Shown: positions 46,983 through 58,071, counted from the stretch's first letter. The stretch is DNA of 64,000 nt from Sipunculus nudus (GCA_026874595.1 CM049310.1:49073558-49137557); one strand, 5' to 3'. Numbers and translations: made by a program. The notes: generated by a model not told the origin, from the letters alone.

Positions 46983-49169
46983 TCAGAAATACATATGATC
47001 AGCATAAACAGAGGCATGGGCAGAGGACATATCTGGTACCACATACTTATCCCCTGATTGGACATCAAGATCCACATCACTTTGTGGGTCATCGTTTTCT
47101 GATGGGCTGCAAGCATCAGGAGCGACCTGTTCAATATTAGCTCCATCACTCTCACCAGAAGCACTGCCTGTATTCTCCATACACCGTGTATCACTGTTTA
47201 TAACACTGTCAACTGGAGGCGCCAGTGGCACATCCCCCTCGGAGACTTCTAAGTTTACAGCTATATCCTGAGTGGATTCTTCATATTGAACTGACGTCTC
47301 ATCTCCTACTTTGGATAAAAGTGTATCTGTGGTTTCTTCCGTTACAACAGGGTTCATAAGCTCTTGGTCAGTCACATCAGAATACGGATCAGTGCATGGA
47401 CTGTCAGCATTTATAAAATCTTCCTCACAGGCAACACGAGTCATTGCTGGTTCCTCCAGAGGGGGAGTGCTGCACACTACGACATCAGTCTGTGCATTTG
47501 TCATGGGTTTTGTGGTGTCTTGAGTTGCTATACTTGCATTACTAGTTTGTGGAAGAGTATCTGCAGTATTAACATCCATTTTACATACAGCATCTACAAG
47601 TTTGGTTGACCCTGCGGTCTGAGTGTCAGACCCTTCTGTTTCTATGGAAAGCGTCTCCGAATGAGAATCAGAATCCTCTATTACGGACTGCATGGCATTC
47701 ACTCCATCTCTACTGGTGTCTCTGTTGGAACCAGTATCTGCTGCACTGTCCTTATTGTCACTAACAGCATCAAGGTATAACTGACTGTTATCTTTGTCAA
47801 TCTCTGTGCTTACACCTGCCGCACTGTTAAGAGCACTGAATGGTCTGCAGTCGTTGCTGGGGCTTTGTAACGTGTCTACAACACCTGGGGCTTGTTTCCC
47901 TCCCAGAATCTCATCCAATGCTTCTCCATCCCATAACTTATAATCTGCCTCGTTAAGTTCAATATCATCAAGGTCAGTGCAACCAACTGCTGCTAATGCC
48001 TCTGACAGTACTGCGTCTCCGACCTTCTCAGCGCTCAATGCCCCATCCCCAGCTTTTGATAACGAGCGTTCCAGTTCTTGTTCTAATGCATCTATGCTAT
48101 CTATGCTCGGTACTTCAGACTGCACAAATGATAACAGATTGTCCACCTCACTATTCACATCTAGAGTCTGCACCTGACCAGATTTGATTCTGATAGTGGT
48201 GAACTTGTCAGATGACCCTGGTGACACCCTGGTAAAACCCTGCAGGTTTGAAGATGGCTGTTTCAGCATGTGACGTAGGGTGTTCGCCAAAGCTACCGTA
48301 TTTCTCCCTGCTGGGCTGGTATTGACAGCTTGAGATGCTGCCTTTGCTTTTGTTTCTGGTGAGGTGTGACATTCCTGGAACTCTGACACTTCTGGGGCAT
48401 CAACAATGAACATGCTCAAATCTGAACTGACTGGAGGTTTGACAGTCTCTGGCACCTTGCAGTAATTGTGGTCCAACAAGACAAGGGTTAATTCAGGTGG
48501 AACCACTTCCTGTGAGCTCATAACAGGCAGGGACATTATCTGTTCTAATTCACTCACTTTCACAGACTTCTTTCTAGTTTCACTTACTTTAGCTTTACTT
48601 GGTCCCTTGGGTATTCTCTTTGCAGGTTTTGGGATTGGACTTTTTTCTGGAGATTCGTCATAAACGGTTACTGGAGTAATTTTACGTTGAGACTTCTTGA
48701 CTTTGGGGACTGGTAAAATGTCACTTGAAGGTACCCAGTCATGATCACTATGCTCCTCACTGTCAATTCGTGCCTTAACTCTGGCTGACCTTCGCTGACC
48801 TGAAGTGTCAGCTGATTGTGACCTTGACCTTGTCCTTGACCTTGAAACCCACTTAGGCCTTTCATAGTCCCCAAGGGTAACTTTTCCAGAAGTGGTCTTT
48901 GTTTCATTTTCGGTGACTTTTTGGGTTTTCTTTCGGACCCGTTTTGACCTCTGATTTGGCTCTGATTTTGATGTTGAGGGTTGTACCTCTTCCACATTTT
49001 TAACTATTTCTGGGATTTCTTTGGATTCCGCTTTTGGACTTGTAGAAGGCCGTTTCCTCTTTTTCTTGGACTTCTTCTTCCATTTTTGTTCATCTATACT
49101 TCTCGTTCTAGCACATGAGGCCTCTCTCAATACAGCCTTTTCTTTTCTGATCTCGCGCAACTTGGCCAT
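46983..49169 (-). CDS. Poly-zinc-finger nuclear protein, last exon (basic, RS and acidic tail)
   Basis: Last coding exon, 2,187 nt (728 residues plus TAA), entered in phase 0 after acceptor AATTTCAG at 49170-49172. Although it begins with ATG, it joins in frame to the upstream zinc-finger exons. It opens with a basic coiled-coil-like stretch (MAKLREIRKEKAVLREAS), a nuclear-localisation cluster (KKKSKKKRKRP) and an RS-type patch (SRSRTRSRSQS). Several hundred residues of acidic, serine- and threonine-rich, probably disordered sequence follow, ending SSAHASVYADHMYF. No enzymatic domain is seen. Such tails often carry cofactor-binding motifs, but none is recognised here. Confidence 0.85.
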   Translation of the reverse strand: MAKLREIRKEKAVLREASCARTRSIDEQKWKKKSKKKRKRPSTSPKAESKEIPEIVKNVEEVQPSTSKSEPNQRSKRVRKKTQKVTENETKTTSGKVTLGDYERPKWVSRSRTRSRSQSADTSGQRRSARVKARIDSEEHSDHDWVPSSDILPVPKVKKSQRKITPVTVYDESPEKSPIPKPAKRIPKGPSKAKVSETRKKSVKVSELEQIMSLPVMSSQEVVPPELTLVLLDHNYCKVPETVKPPVSSDLSMFIVDAPEVSEFQECHTSPETKAKAASQAVNTSPAGRNTVALANTLRHMLKQPSSNLQGFTRVSPGSSDKFTTIRIKSGQVQTLDVNSEVDNLLSFVQSEVPSIDSIDALEQELERSLSKAGDGALSAEKVGDAVLSEALAAVGCTDLDDIELNEADYKLWDGEALDEILGGKQAPGVVDTLQSPSNDCRPFSALNSAAGVSTEIDKDNSQLYLDAVSDNKDSAADTGSNRDTSRDGVNAMQSVIEDSDSHSETLSIETEGSDTQTAGSTKLVDAVCKMDVNTADTLPQTSNASIATQDTTKPMTNAQTDVVVCSTPPLEEPAMTRVACEEDFINADSPCTDPYSDVTDQELMNPVVTEETTDTLLSKVGDETSVQYEESTQDIAVNLEVSEGDVPLAPPVDSVINSDTRCMENTGSASGESDGANIEQVAPDACSPSENDDPQSDVDLDVQSGDKYVVPDMSSAHASVYADHMYF

Positions 49170-49469
49170 CTGAAATTACAGTTAAATAAATGATTAAAAG
49201 ATTGTAAGGCACTGTGATCAATATGTACCCATTTAAACAAAAAAAAAATGTCATATAAGATTTATTTTGAAAGCAACTGTTTTATCTGTATGGACTTTTT
49301 TATGTCAAATTTTCTACCTGCTGGAACAGTTGCTGTGCAGATACTGTGTAATGCTATCAGTGATCATACTAAATTTAATTAGCTCACTGAGCAAAAATAT
49401 GGGAGATTTCAGTGTGATTTCCAACCAGCTGATTATAAACCACAACCAACAGTCAAGAAATTCACATAC

Positions 49470-49576
<107 letters not shown>

Positions 49577-50425
49577 AGCCTTGAATATTCTCTGTAGGTT
49601 TATTCTAATACAGATTATTTAATTAGAATCAAGCATGTCAGTCCATGGTGTTGTCTGTTGGTAGTTGTGCAAACTAATGCTGCCTTTTTACAGTGTTCAG
49701 TTCAGACAACTGTTTTATGATCGACTCAGAGGAGAGACTTTTCATTGTGTTTTTCCACTACTGACTTTTATTTATCTTAGCTTGCCAATAAACAATAATA
49801 TTTAAAATAGAAGATCCCCCATATGAAAGGGTTCTGAGATAATCTATTCAGGCCAGGCAGCTGTCATGCAAGCAGGTTTTATGATTGATGTCCCTTGATT
49901 CAATGACAGAGATTCCTGTTTAAAGTAATGGCCCAACAGGACACACTTTGTATCATTTCAGTCCAAATGGTTAAAGGCCAAAAAAGTGTATTTCAAGGTT
50001 AGGCAAAGGTGGACTTGGTATAAACAATTCTCAAATACCATCAAATTTGTGTAGAAACCAAAAATTTGGTGACTCATCTGAACGCTTGTATGTATGAATA
50101 GAATATAATGAATTTGTAAGTTTTTTTTGTCTTGGCTCATGTCAGTACAATCATATCAGTACAACAAATACATTTATATATCTATGGTGTATCAAACTAC
50201 AGTGCTTAATAAAGAAAAGCAGTGGAGTAAATTACTGCAGTTTCACTTGTAACTAATCTTTATCTTTTAATGAGAGGTATGAGACTATTTTATTCAAATT
50301 GCCATATTAATTAACATGTTTTTATCTATTTTAACTTAGTTTCATAAATGTGAAGTGAAGAACATGTGGAAGAAAAGCCTAAATAAAACAAAACACAGGA
50401 AATTAATCTATTAACAGGAACAAAC

Positions 50426-50458
50426 CTTGGTCCTCATTACCTCACCTGCCTTTGGACC
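50426..50458 (-). CDS. Possible 33-nt in-frame microexon of the zinc-finger gene
   Basis: In the 2.0-kb last intron, the minus strand has an acceptor-like TTTTACATTCAAG, then 33 nt (GGT to AAG), then a donor AAG|GTTTGT. The 33 nt encode GPKAGEVMRTK, start and end in phase 0 and contain no stop, so inclusion would leave the frame intact between FHER and MAKLREI. The splice sites are only moderate (AAG acceptor, GTTTGT donor), so this would be an optional exon at best. Confidence 0.3.
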
Positions 50459-50629
50459 CTTGAATGTAAAAATAACAAATATAAATCAATGTTATGATTA
50501 AGGCATAGAGCAGGTGTATTCTAGGCTTGCTACAGACTGCACCAAACTGTGATTAATTTAACTCTATAAATATGTTTGCCACAACTATTATATTACCCTT
50601 CTTGCATTAGGACTGGCCTGTGTGACTAA

Positions 50630-51040
50630 GGATGGGAACATCAGGGATGGGATTTCTATGGATCCATAAATTGAGTTCATAAATTGGCCCAGTTTCTTAA
50701 AGACTGCATTGTGAAAGACACTTCACAAAATTTTCCAAATAATGTCAAATTCCTCAGGATGTATGAGATATGGAAAATGACCATCTCCAAATACCAGTCA
50801 GACCCCCAAAGTGCCAACACCCTTGGGTAAGGTCCCAACCATAGGCGTGATTCTGTCCACCCAGCTGAAGAAATGGGTACCAGTAAACACTTGGAAGCAA
50901 CCTGCCATGGACTATTGTCCCATCTAGGAGTTAAACTCCCAAGTCACTTCATGCTACAGAAAACAGGATAAGCTCCGGCCTGATGAGCCAGTTGGCTCGG
51001 GTGTAAAAGCCCAACAGACTTTACCTTACTTCAGTCCTAT
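50630..51040 (-). mobile_element. SINE-like or conserved-domain interspersed repeat
   Basis: Read on the minus strand: GAGCCAACTGGCTCATCAGG, GGAGCTTATCC, TAGCATGAAGTGACT, ATGGGACAATAGTCCATGGC, GGTACCCATTT, GCTGGGTGGACAGA and CCCAAGGGTGTTGGCAC. This ordered set of short phrases is familiar from interspersed repeats in many lophotrochozoan genomes. The class (SINE with a shared central domain) is my inference from memory. No coding capacity. Confidence 0.45.
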
Positions 51041-51169
51041 ACATTGTAACTAACCTATAAACATTATTTAGGCAATGAGTTATAATGCACTGAGTGTGGT
51101 TTAATATTGCTTAAATAAATTTTAACTTTGTCTCAGCTGTAACAGACTAAATCTGATCTCTGACCTTAC

Positions 51170-51371
51170 CCGTTCATGAAAGCGTTTCATGCGCTCAGCT
51201 CTCAGGAGTGCGGCTGACTGCTGGTCCTGAACCTTGGGAGATTCTTTCTTTTTGGCTTTGTGGGTTTGACTGTTGTCATCCTTCTTGGTGAAGTAGCTGT
51301 GTTCCACAAAATCCCCATCAGCCTGTGCAATCTCTGCGTGGTTCTTCTTTATGTGTAATTTTAGTGTTGTT
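51170..51371 (-). CDS. Poly-zinc-finger nuclear protein, third recognised exon
   Basis: A 202-nt exon from acceptor TTTTCAAACAG (51374-51372) to donor CGG|GTAAGG (51169-51164). It is entered in phase 2 and left in phase 0. Its first residues (KTTLKLHIKKNH) complete the twelfth C2H2 finger, whose cysteines are in the previous exon. The remainder is polar and lysine-rich (KAKKKESPKVQDQQSAALLR), ending ERMKRFHER. The junctions keep one continuous reading frame from the zinc fingers into the large last exon. Confidence 0.88.
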
Positions 51372-52029
51372 CTGTTTGAAAACACACAGAAGGAAATGAT
51401 TAATCATTAGTAATTAGTATTAGTACAACGGAACCTGTGTAATAAGACCAGCCATGTGACTGGCCAAAACAGGTCTTAATTCAATGGTGGTCTCAAAAGA
51501 CAGGTGGTCCTATCACACGGGTGACATATTTCATACAGTTCCAACAGAGAGAAAAAAGACCAAATTTTATTTGATGTTAGTACAAAATTGATAATGATTA
51601 ACTATGAAATGGCCTATAATTTATGTCAAGATGGTATATCTGTGTGATACATGTTAATTGTAATATATAAACATAACTATTACTGCTATTGGAACAGCAG
51701 AAAAAGACTGCTGGTTAATTACTAATGTAAGGTAAACTGCTTACAAATTTTATGTTATTTACACAAGAACCATATATGATATTTAAGATATACAGATATA
51801 GGGATTGTACTGGTAAATACATTTATAAATGCCAGATATGTCAAACCGATCAGCTTTCTTTTTATAAAGTACAATGAAAAAAAATATATCTTATTTAAAC
51901 TATTGATTAAACTAGAATATGGGTAGCCAACAAGCGACTATGAGTATCCGCTGAAATCAGAGTGGGACGGGTGAAGTGAGGAAGGATTGAGTGGCAAGGG
52001 GAAATAGAGTGAGGTGTGTTGCATATTAA

Positions 52030-52121
52030 GGCCGGCAAACACGTTGGGACCCGACTCAACTCAACAGGTCAAAAACTGTTTAGTTGAGTTGAGTTGAGGA
52101 GCGTCTCAACGTGTATGCATG
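52030..52121. repeat. Short foldback element with GTTGAGTTGAG arms
   Basis: The left arm CGACTCAACTCAAC (52051-52064 region) pairs with the right arm GTTGAGTTGAGTTGAG (52083 onward). The outer parts CAAACACGTTG and CAACGTGTATGCATG also pair. A related single arm lies at 55,668-55,707 (GTTGAGTTGAGTCGGG ... CAACGTGTATGCC), in inverted orientation to the left arm here. Confidence 0.55.
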
Positions 52122-52689
52122 AAAACGACGCAACTCAACCAGAGTCGGCACCAGTCGCCGTCAGTTTTTGGTTTCTGACAGTGTCAGAAAAAATTGTGTC
52201 CAGTTGAGTCGCGTCGTTCAGAAGTACAGTCAGCAACCAATCGCATCTACGTCTCTGACCACATGAGTACCTCAGTCAAGTGATTCTCTGGGTCAAAATC
52301 ATATGGTGCAGAGAAAAGACAATATATTATACTACCTTAGCAGGGATTATAGACCTGTATACCCAGTGTTCCCAGTGCAATGGCAGCTAAATATCAATAT
52401 GCTTCATGTTCTCGGATGTAGGATATATAATGCATATCATAGGACATGGAATAATATTTTTTAGACAAATTTCAGTATATCAAACAAAAATTATTCAGCT
52501 ATGGGATTGGGAAAACTGAAATGGCGTAATATAGATATGTATACATGTACACTGACTAACTAGACATTTCTTGGCACCGCAGGTGCCAGAGTATCACCAG
52601 ACATAGTAGGCCCCCCCCCCCCTTTAAGAACAGACCCCCATTTTTAGCAGCATATACTGACACTTGGCATATTTATTGTTTCTTCCATC

Positions 52690-54870
52690 TAACAATCCAC
52701 AATCTTGTTGAAGATGTTGGTCCTGTGACCTTGACCTTTTTAAAGATGTGTCCTGTGACCTTGATCTTTGACCTCATGACCCCAAAATCAATTTGGGTCT
52801 TGCTTTTCCAATGGGACATATGCAAGTCAAGTTTGAAATCTATACATCAATAAAGCAGGAATGATCATCCAGAAACTAATTTTTTTTACAGGTGGCTCCT
52901 GTGACCTTCACCTTTGACCTTGTGACCTTAAATTGATAGTTTTCTTCCTCTCTTGGCAGGAGAACTATATGTGCAAGATGGAAGATCTGAGATGAAATGT
53001 TTGGCTGAAAATGCATCCACATCTTTTTAAAGATGTGTCCTGTGATCTTGACCTTTGACCTCATGACCCCAAAATTAATTTTGGTCTTGCTTTTCCAATG
53101 GGACATATACAAGACAAGTTTGAAAACCATACATCAATAAAAGCAGGAATTATCATCCAGAAACTAATTTTTGGACAGATGGCTCCTGTGACCTTCACCT
53201 TTGACCTTGTGACCTCAAAATTGATAGGGGTTTTTCACTCTTGGCAGGTGAACTATATGTGCAAGATTTAAGATCTGAGATGAATTGTTTGGCTGAAAAT
53301 GCATCCACAATCTTTATAAAGATGTGTCCTGTGACCTTGACCTTTGACCTCATGACCCCAAAATCAATTTGGGTCTTGCTTTTCCAATGGGTCAAATACA
53401 AGTCAAGTTTGAAATCCATACATCAATAAAAGAAGGAATTATCATCCAGAAACTAATTTTGGGCCAGATGGCTCCTGTGACCTTCACCTTTGACCTTGTG
53501 ACCTCAAAATTGATAGGGTTCTTCCTCTCTTGGCAGGTGAGCTATATGTGCAAGATGAAAGATCTGAGATGAAATGTGTGGCTGAAAATGCATCCACATC
53601 TTTTTAAAGATGTGTCCTGTGACCCTGACATTTGACCTCATGAACCAAAAAACCAATTCAGGTCTTGCTTTTCCAATGGGACATATACAAGTCAAGTTTG
53701 AAATCCATACATCAATAAAAGAAGGAATTATCATCCAGAAACTAATTTTTGGACAGATGGCTCCTGTGACCTTCACCTTTGACCTTGTGACCTCAAAATT
53801 GATAGGGGTCTTCCACTCTTAGAAGGTGAACTATATGTGCAAGATGAAAGATCTGAGATGAATTATTTGGCTGAAATTGCATCCACAACCTTTTTAAAGA
53901 TGTGTCCTGTGACCTTGACCTTTGACCTCATGACCCCAAAATCAATTCGGGTCTTGCTTTTCCAATGGGTCAAATACAAGTCAAGTATGAAATCCATACA
54001 TCAATAAAAGAAGGAATTATCATCCAGAAACTAATTTTTGGACAGATAGCTCCTGTGGCCTTGACCTTTGACCTTGTGACCCCAAAATTTATATGGATTA
54101 TCCACTATTGGCAAGTGAGCTATATATTCAAGATGGAAGACCTGGGATTAAAGTTTGGCTTAAAATGCATCCACATCTTTTTAGAGATGTGTCCTGTGAC
54201 CTTGACCTTTGACCTCATGACCCCAAAATCAATTTGGGTCTTGCTTTTCCAATGGGACATATACAAGTCAAGTTTGAAATCCATACATCAATAAAAGCAG
54301 GAATTATCATCCAGAAACTAATTTTTGGACAGATGGCTCCTGTGACCTTCACCTTTGACCTTGTGACCTCAAAACTGATAGGGGTCTTCCTCTATTGGCA
54401 GATGACTTATATGTGCAAGATGAAAGGTCTGAGATGAAATGGTTGGCAGAAAATGCATCCACAATCTTTTTAAAGATGTGTCCTGTGACCTTGACCTTTG
54501 ACCTCATGACCCCAAAATCAATTGGAGTTTTGCTTTTTCAATGGGACATATATAAGTCAAATTTGAAATCAATACATCAATAAAAGCAGGAATTATCATC
54601 CAGAAACTAATTTTTGGACAGATAGCTCCTGTGGCCTTGACCTTGTGACCCCAAAATTTATATGGATCATCCACTATTGGCAAGTGAGCTATATATTCAA
54701 GATGGAAGACCTGGGATGAAAGTTTGGCTTAAAATGCATCCACAGTATCTTTTAAAATGCCAGTCCAGTGACCTTGACCTTTGACCTCATGACCCTAGAA
54801 CCTATAGGGTTCTTACTTTAGTGGTGGGCCATACATAAGTCATGTTTGAAATCCATATGGCTATCAACAC
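52690..54870. repeat. Intronic array of ~288-bp units rich in DR1 (AGGTCA) sites
   Basis: About eight tandem units. The landmark GATGTGTCCTGTG starts at 52745, 53032, 53321, 53609, 53899, 54186 and 54475, and a diverged unit follows at about 54,755; spacings are 287-290 bp. Each unit has two clusters of TGACCT repeats. The perfect sequence TGACCTTTGACCT (AGGTCAAAGGTCA on the minus strand, an ideal DR1) occurs at 53049, 53338, 53916, 54062, 54203, 54492 and 54775. The second cluster usually reads TCACCTTTGACCT. TGACCTTGA, an ERR/SF-1-type extended half site, is also present in most units. Open frames through the array are spurious. Confidence 0.92.
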
Positions 54871-55388
54871 TGGAGATATCATTAGAGGTGTGTGATTTTC
54901 ACCATATATGGCAATATTCAAGGTCAAGGCCACTATCATAGGAAAGGTCATGACCCCAATTTAAATAAACATCATCCAATAACCCATACCTATGTATATG
55001 CATAATATAAAAGAAATCTGTCCATTAGTTTTTGACTTATAATGCTCACAGTACTGTAAGGTGGCAATTTTTGGGGTATTAAACGGCATGAAAACAAGTG
55101 AAGAATAATAGGTGGCGCCACCATTTTCTGGAACATGACAACCCTATCCATGATCTTCCATCAACTTGATTTTGGGATAAATCCATGCAAGATTTCTTGA
55201 GATATTAAAGAATTTGTGTGATTTTCCCCAAAATTGGACCTATTCAAGGTCAGGGACACTCTCCTAGTAAAGGTCATGACCTCATTTTAAATAGGCGTCG
55301 TCCTCTTACCCATATCTATACATATACCAAGTTTGATAAAGTTCCGTGAAATATTTTTTTGGGTTATCGCGCCAACAAGATTTATATG

Positions 55389-55455
55389 CGGCGGCGGCGG
55401 CGGCGGCGGGACCGGTATGAAAACATAGTATCCCCCGACTTTGTCTGGGGATACA
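55389..55455 (+). mobile_element. Element terminus 1: CGG run plus hairpin
   Basis: A (GGC)n run of about seven units is followed by GAAAACATAGTATCCCC. A perfect 8-bp stem GTATCCCC/GGGGATAC (55428-55454) and the tail ATACAATAA complete it. The terminus at 56,744-56,789 repeats the layout. The hairpin near a fixed end recalls Helitron 3' ends, but a CTRR terminus was not verified. Confidence 0.55.
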
Positions 55456-55667
55456 ATAAAATATGTATCAAGGACTTTGCTTTCATATGGCAAAAGTTTA
55501 TCTCAATTTTGTTCATTTGAATTTACCCACCCCCTCCCATCCAGCCGTCGATACTGTAGAGTTGAGTCGGGTCATTATGTTTATGCACCCCAGTTGTCGT
55601 CAGTCTGCAGGGTCAAAAACTGGGAGAAACTTTAGAAAACTTGAGGAAACTTTTTCAGTCAGGCCTA

Positions 55668-55707
55668 GTTGAGTTGAGTCGGGTCGCGTCGCAACGTGTA
55701 TGCCAGG
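55668..55707. repeat. Inverted partner of the 52,030 foldback arm
   Basis: GTTGAGTTGAGTCGGGTC, then GCAACGTGTATGCCAGG, complementary to the 5' end of the 52,030 element. It may mark the far end of a nested element that contains the DR1 array, or an independent solo copy. Confidence 0.45.
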
Positions 55708-55739
55708 CTTTGGATGGATTTTTGCAGTCAAAATATGTA

Positions 55740-56600
55740 GGTAGGTGGCGCCACTTGCCACAAAATCCAGAAAGCTATCAAAGTTGTATGAATATACAAA
55801 ATTGTAGGCAGATAAGTCAAACCACTGCTTGTATACGAGTTATTTTATCCCACAGCATACAAACAGAAGGACGCTGTGCAAAAAATGGTTGCAAGTGTTG
55901 CAACCAATTTTGTGTATGATAAAGAGCTGTGTGAGATCTATACACATGCAAAATTTTCAGGGGGATACGTCAAACCAGTCCTGAGATATTAGCATGGATG
56001 TCTGCAGCGTAAACATTAATGTAGGTGGGGCCACCTGCCACAAAATCCTGAAAGCTATCCAAGATGTAAATACATGCAAAATTTTAGACAGATGAGTCAC
56101 ACTACTGTTGAGATATGAGTGATTTTATCCCATGGCAGACAAACAGATGGGCGCTGTGCAAAAATGGTTGCAGGTGGCACCATCAGTTTTGCGTATGATA
56201 ATGAGCTATGTGAGATCCAAACACATGCAAAATTTCAGGAGGATATGTCAAACCAGTCCTGAGATATAAGCCTGAATGCCTGCAGCCTGATTGTGAATGT
56301 AGGTGGCGCCACCTGTCATTAAATTAAGAAGAGCTATCCAGGATGTATACACATGCAAAATTTCGGGTGGATAAGTCCACTGTAGAGATATGAGTGATTT
56401 TATCCCAAGGCAGATGAACAGATGGAAGCTGTGCAAAAATGGTTGCAGGTAGTGCCACCATTTTTGGTGTATGTTATATAGCTATCCAAGGGCTACATTT
56501 GTATAAAATTTTTATCCTGATTGGTCAAACGAGTCCGAAGATATGTGGGTTAATGTGTCAAAACAGACGCACAGATGGGTGCACTAGAGAAAGGAAAGGT
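55740..56600. repeat. Second intronic array, ~279-bp units with GGTGGCGCCACC
   Basis: Three units with the landmark GTAGGTGG.GCCAC at 55742, 56022 and 56300, and TGGTTGCA.GTG at about 55,884, 56,165 and 56,438. GGTGGCGCCACC is a perfect 12-bp palindrome at 56302-56313 and at 55111-55122 just outside the array. Non-coding. Confidence 0.85.
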
Positions 56601-56709
56601 CAGAGGTAAACCAAAAATGAAGGTGCAGCAGTTCACAGGTGACCTGATCATAATTCAGAATTTTAAAAAATTCTGCCTAGTGGTTACAGAAGAGTTCTCC
56701 AGAAACCTA

Positions 56710-56789
56710 TGAGGTGGTGGCGGTGGCGACGGCTGTGTGCAACTGAAAACATAGTATGCGCAAAACTCTGTTTTGGCGGATACAATAAG
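56710..56789 (+). mobile_element. Element terminus 2: CGG-like run plus hairpin
   Basis: A GGTGGCGGTGGCGACGG stretch is followed by GAAAACATAGTATGCGC. A stem GTAT.GCGCAAAAC/GTTTTGGCG.ATAC with a TCT loop (56754-56783) and the tail ATACAATAA follow. It has the same framework as the 55.4-kb terminus but different stem bases that still pair. Confidence 0.55.
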
Positions 56790-56810
56790 CAATAAAAATG
56801 CTGGTCTTAC

Positions 56811-57062
56811 TTTGAATAGCATTTAAATTCACACTTTGGACAGGACTGAAGCGGCTTGTTGGATGTTCGTGGGTGATCACGCAGTAAGTGCTGCCTCAGC
56901 TCGAGGTAACGAGTGAAGGACCTCTGACACACCTTACAGGTGTGTTTCTTCTGACGGAGATGGTGCGCCATGTGAACCTTCAGCTGGTGGTAATAACGGA
57001 ATGTCTTACCACACTCATGACATAGGTGGCGCTTCTCTCTGTGTGCCTGGATGTGATGCATT
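56811..57062 (-). CDS. Poly-zinc-finger nuclear protein, second recognised exon
   Basis: A 252-nt exon from acceptor TATGTTTGCAG (57065-57063) to donor TCAAA|GTAAGA (56810-56805), phase 2 on both sides. The first residues (KMHHIQAH) complete finger 9, whose cysteines are in the upstream exon. Two whole fingers follow (CHECGKTFRYYHQLKVHMAH and CKVCQRSFTRYLELRQHLLR-DH). The exon ends inside finger 12 at CPKCEFKCYSK. The ATG at 57061 is internal, not a start. Confidence 0.9.
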
Positions 57063-58071
57063 CTGCAAACATAAAGTACAGAACCATTAAAATATTTGAA
57101 AAAAAAACTTAAATATACATATGTAACATATGCAATACACTACAGCTTACTATCATCTGTAAATTTGCACCAGTGTCACCTGCAGATATAGCCTACCATC
57201 AAGTATCCTTCAGCCCTAGCAACCAGGATAGTGTAATAATTGGACATCACAATTCAAAACATCCATATTTTTTAGTTTCAATCATTGTTCATTTTTAAAG
57301 GGGCCCATGCTGCTATCTGACATCTATCAATTTAAGAGAATCCCTAAAACCTTTTATAAAAATAGGCCAGTAAACACCAACCCTACCACACACAGGCTCT
57401 TTGTTTTGTTTATATCCAGCAGATGCAAATCTGTTTATAGATATAGTATGTATGTGTGGATTGTGACTAGTGACCATTCAACTTCAAAATATATGCATAC
57501 AACCGCCTTGGGGTACATGATTGATTTTTGTTTTTTTCAGCAATGCTGTGTTTACCAACAGCTTGTAGACAAACATGATCATACATGTCACAGAAGCATT
57601 GTAAAAATCTTCCTAATAGGCATTACCTATAGTTCACTTAAAATAATATGTACTGAGACTCGGCCAGGGATCACACCAGTTGTGTAGTACAGGTAGGTGA
57701 ACAGCTGGCTTTAAATGGCATCTTTTTATAGAGCTGAATACTATTTCCTAACAGGCATGCTTTGACCACCCATGAAGTAAGTCCATAAAGTATCACACCT
57801 TTCTTACTGCAAATGCTGATGGGGATCCCTAAATTTTAAAACACAGAATCTGAGCGCCAATATGCTGAGGGCATGAGGGGATTTTCCCTACTTCTGAAAC
57901 GGAGATCCACTGAAATTGCAGATTCCTCCGTTCTTTTAGACAAGTTCCACTTTCTGATATCATAAACCAAGATGATTATTTTTTACCTTAAATTTTAAAT
58001 AAATAGTATAAACTTGTATAAATTTGTTTTTGTTTGAATGAAAACTATAAGAAGATAATGTAAATACTCAC
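57063..58071 (-). other. Intron splitting zinc finger 9
   Basis: A 1.0-kb intron with a consensus acceptor and donor. No repeat or RNA gene was recognised. A plus-strand open frame at 57,307-57,687 has no supporting features. Confidence 0.6.

Larger units (their letters stand above)
51372..56810 (-). other. Repeat-filled 5.4-kb intron of the zinc-finger gene
   Basis: The intron separates the two halves of finger 12. It holds a foldback element at 52,030, the ~288-bp DR1-rich array (52,690-54,870), a first CGG-plus-hairpin terminus (55,390-55,455), a TIR-like segment (55,668-55,707), a second array of ~279-bp units (55,740-56,600) and a second hairpin terminus (56,754-56,783). About 80% of the intron is repeat. 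Confidence 0.8.

Noticed and set aside
47311-48663. Plus-strand open frames opposite the last zinc-finger exon
   Set aside because: Shadows of the long minus-strand coding exon, with cysteine- and serine-rich nonsense composition.
52876-54583. Series of 60-110-residue open frames on both strands
   Set aside because: They repeat the same peptide every ~288 bp because they lie in the tandem array; no gene signals.
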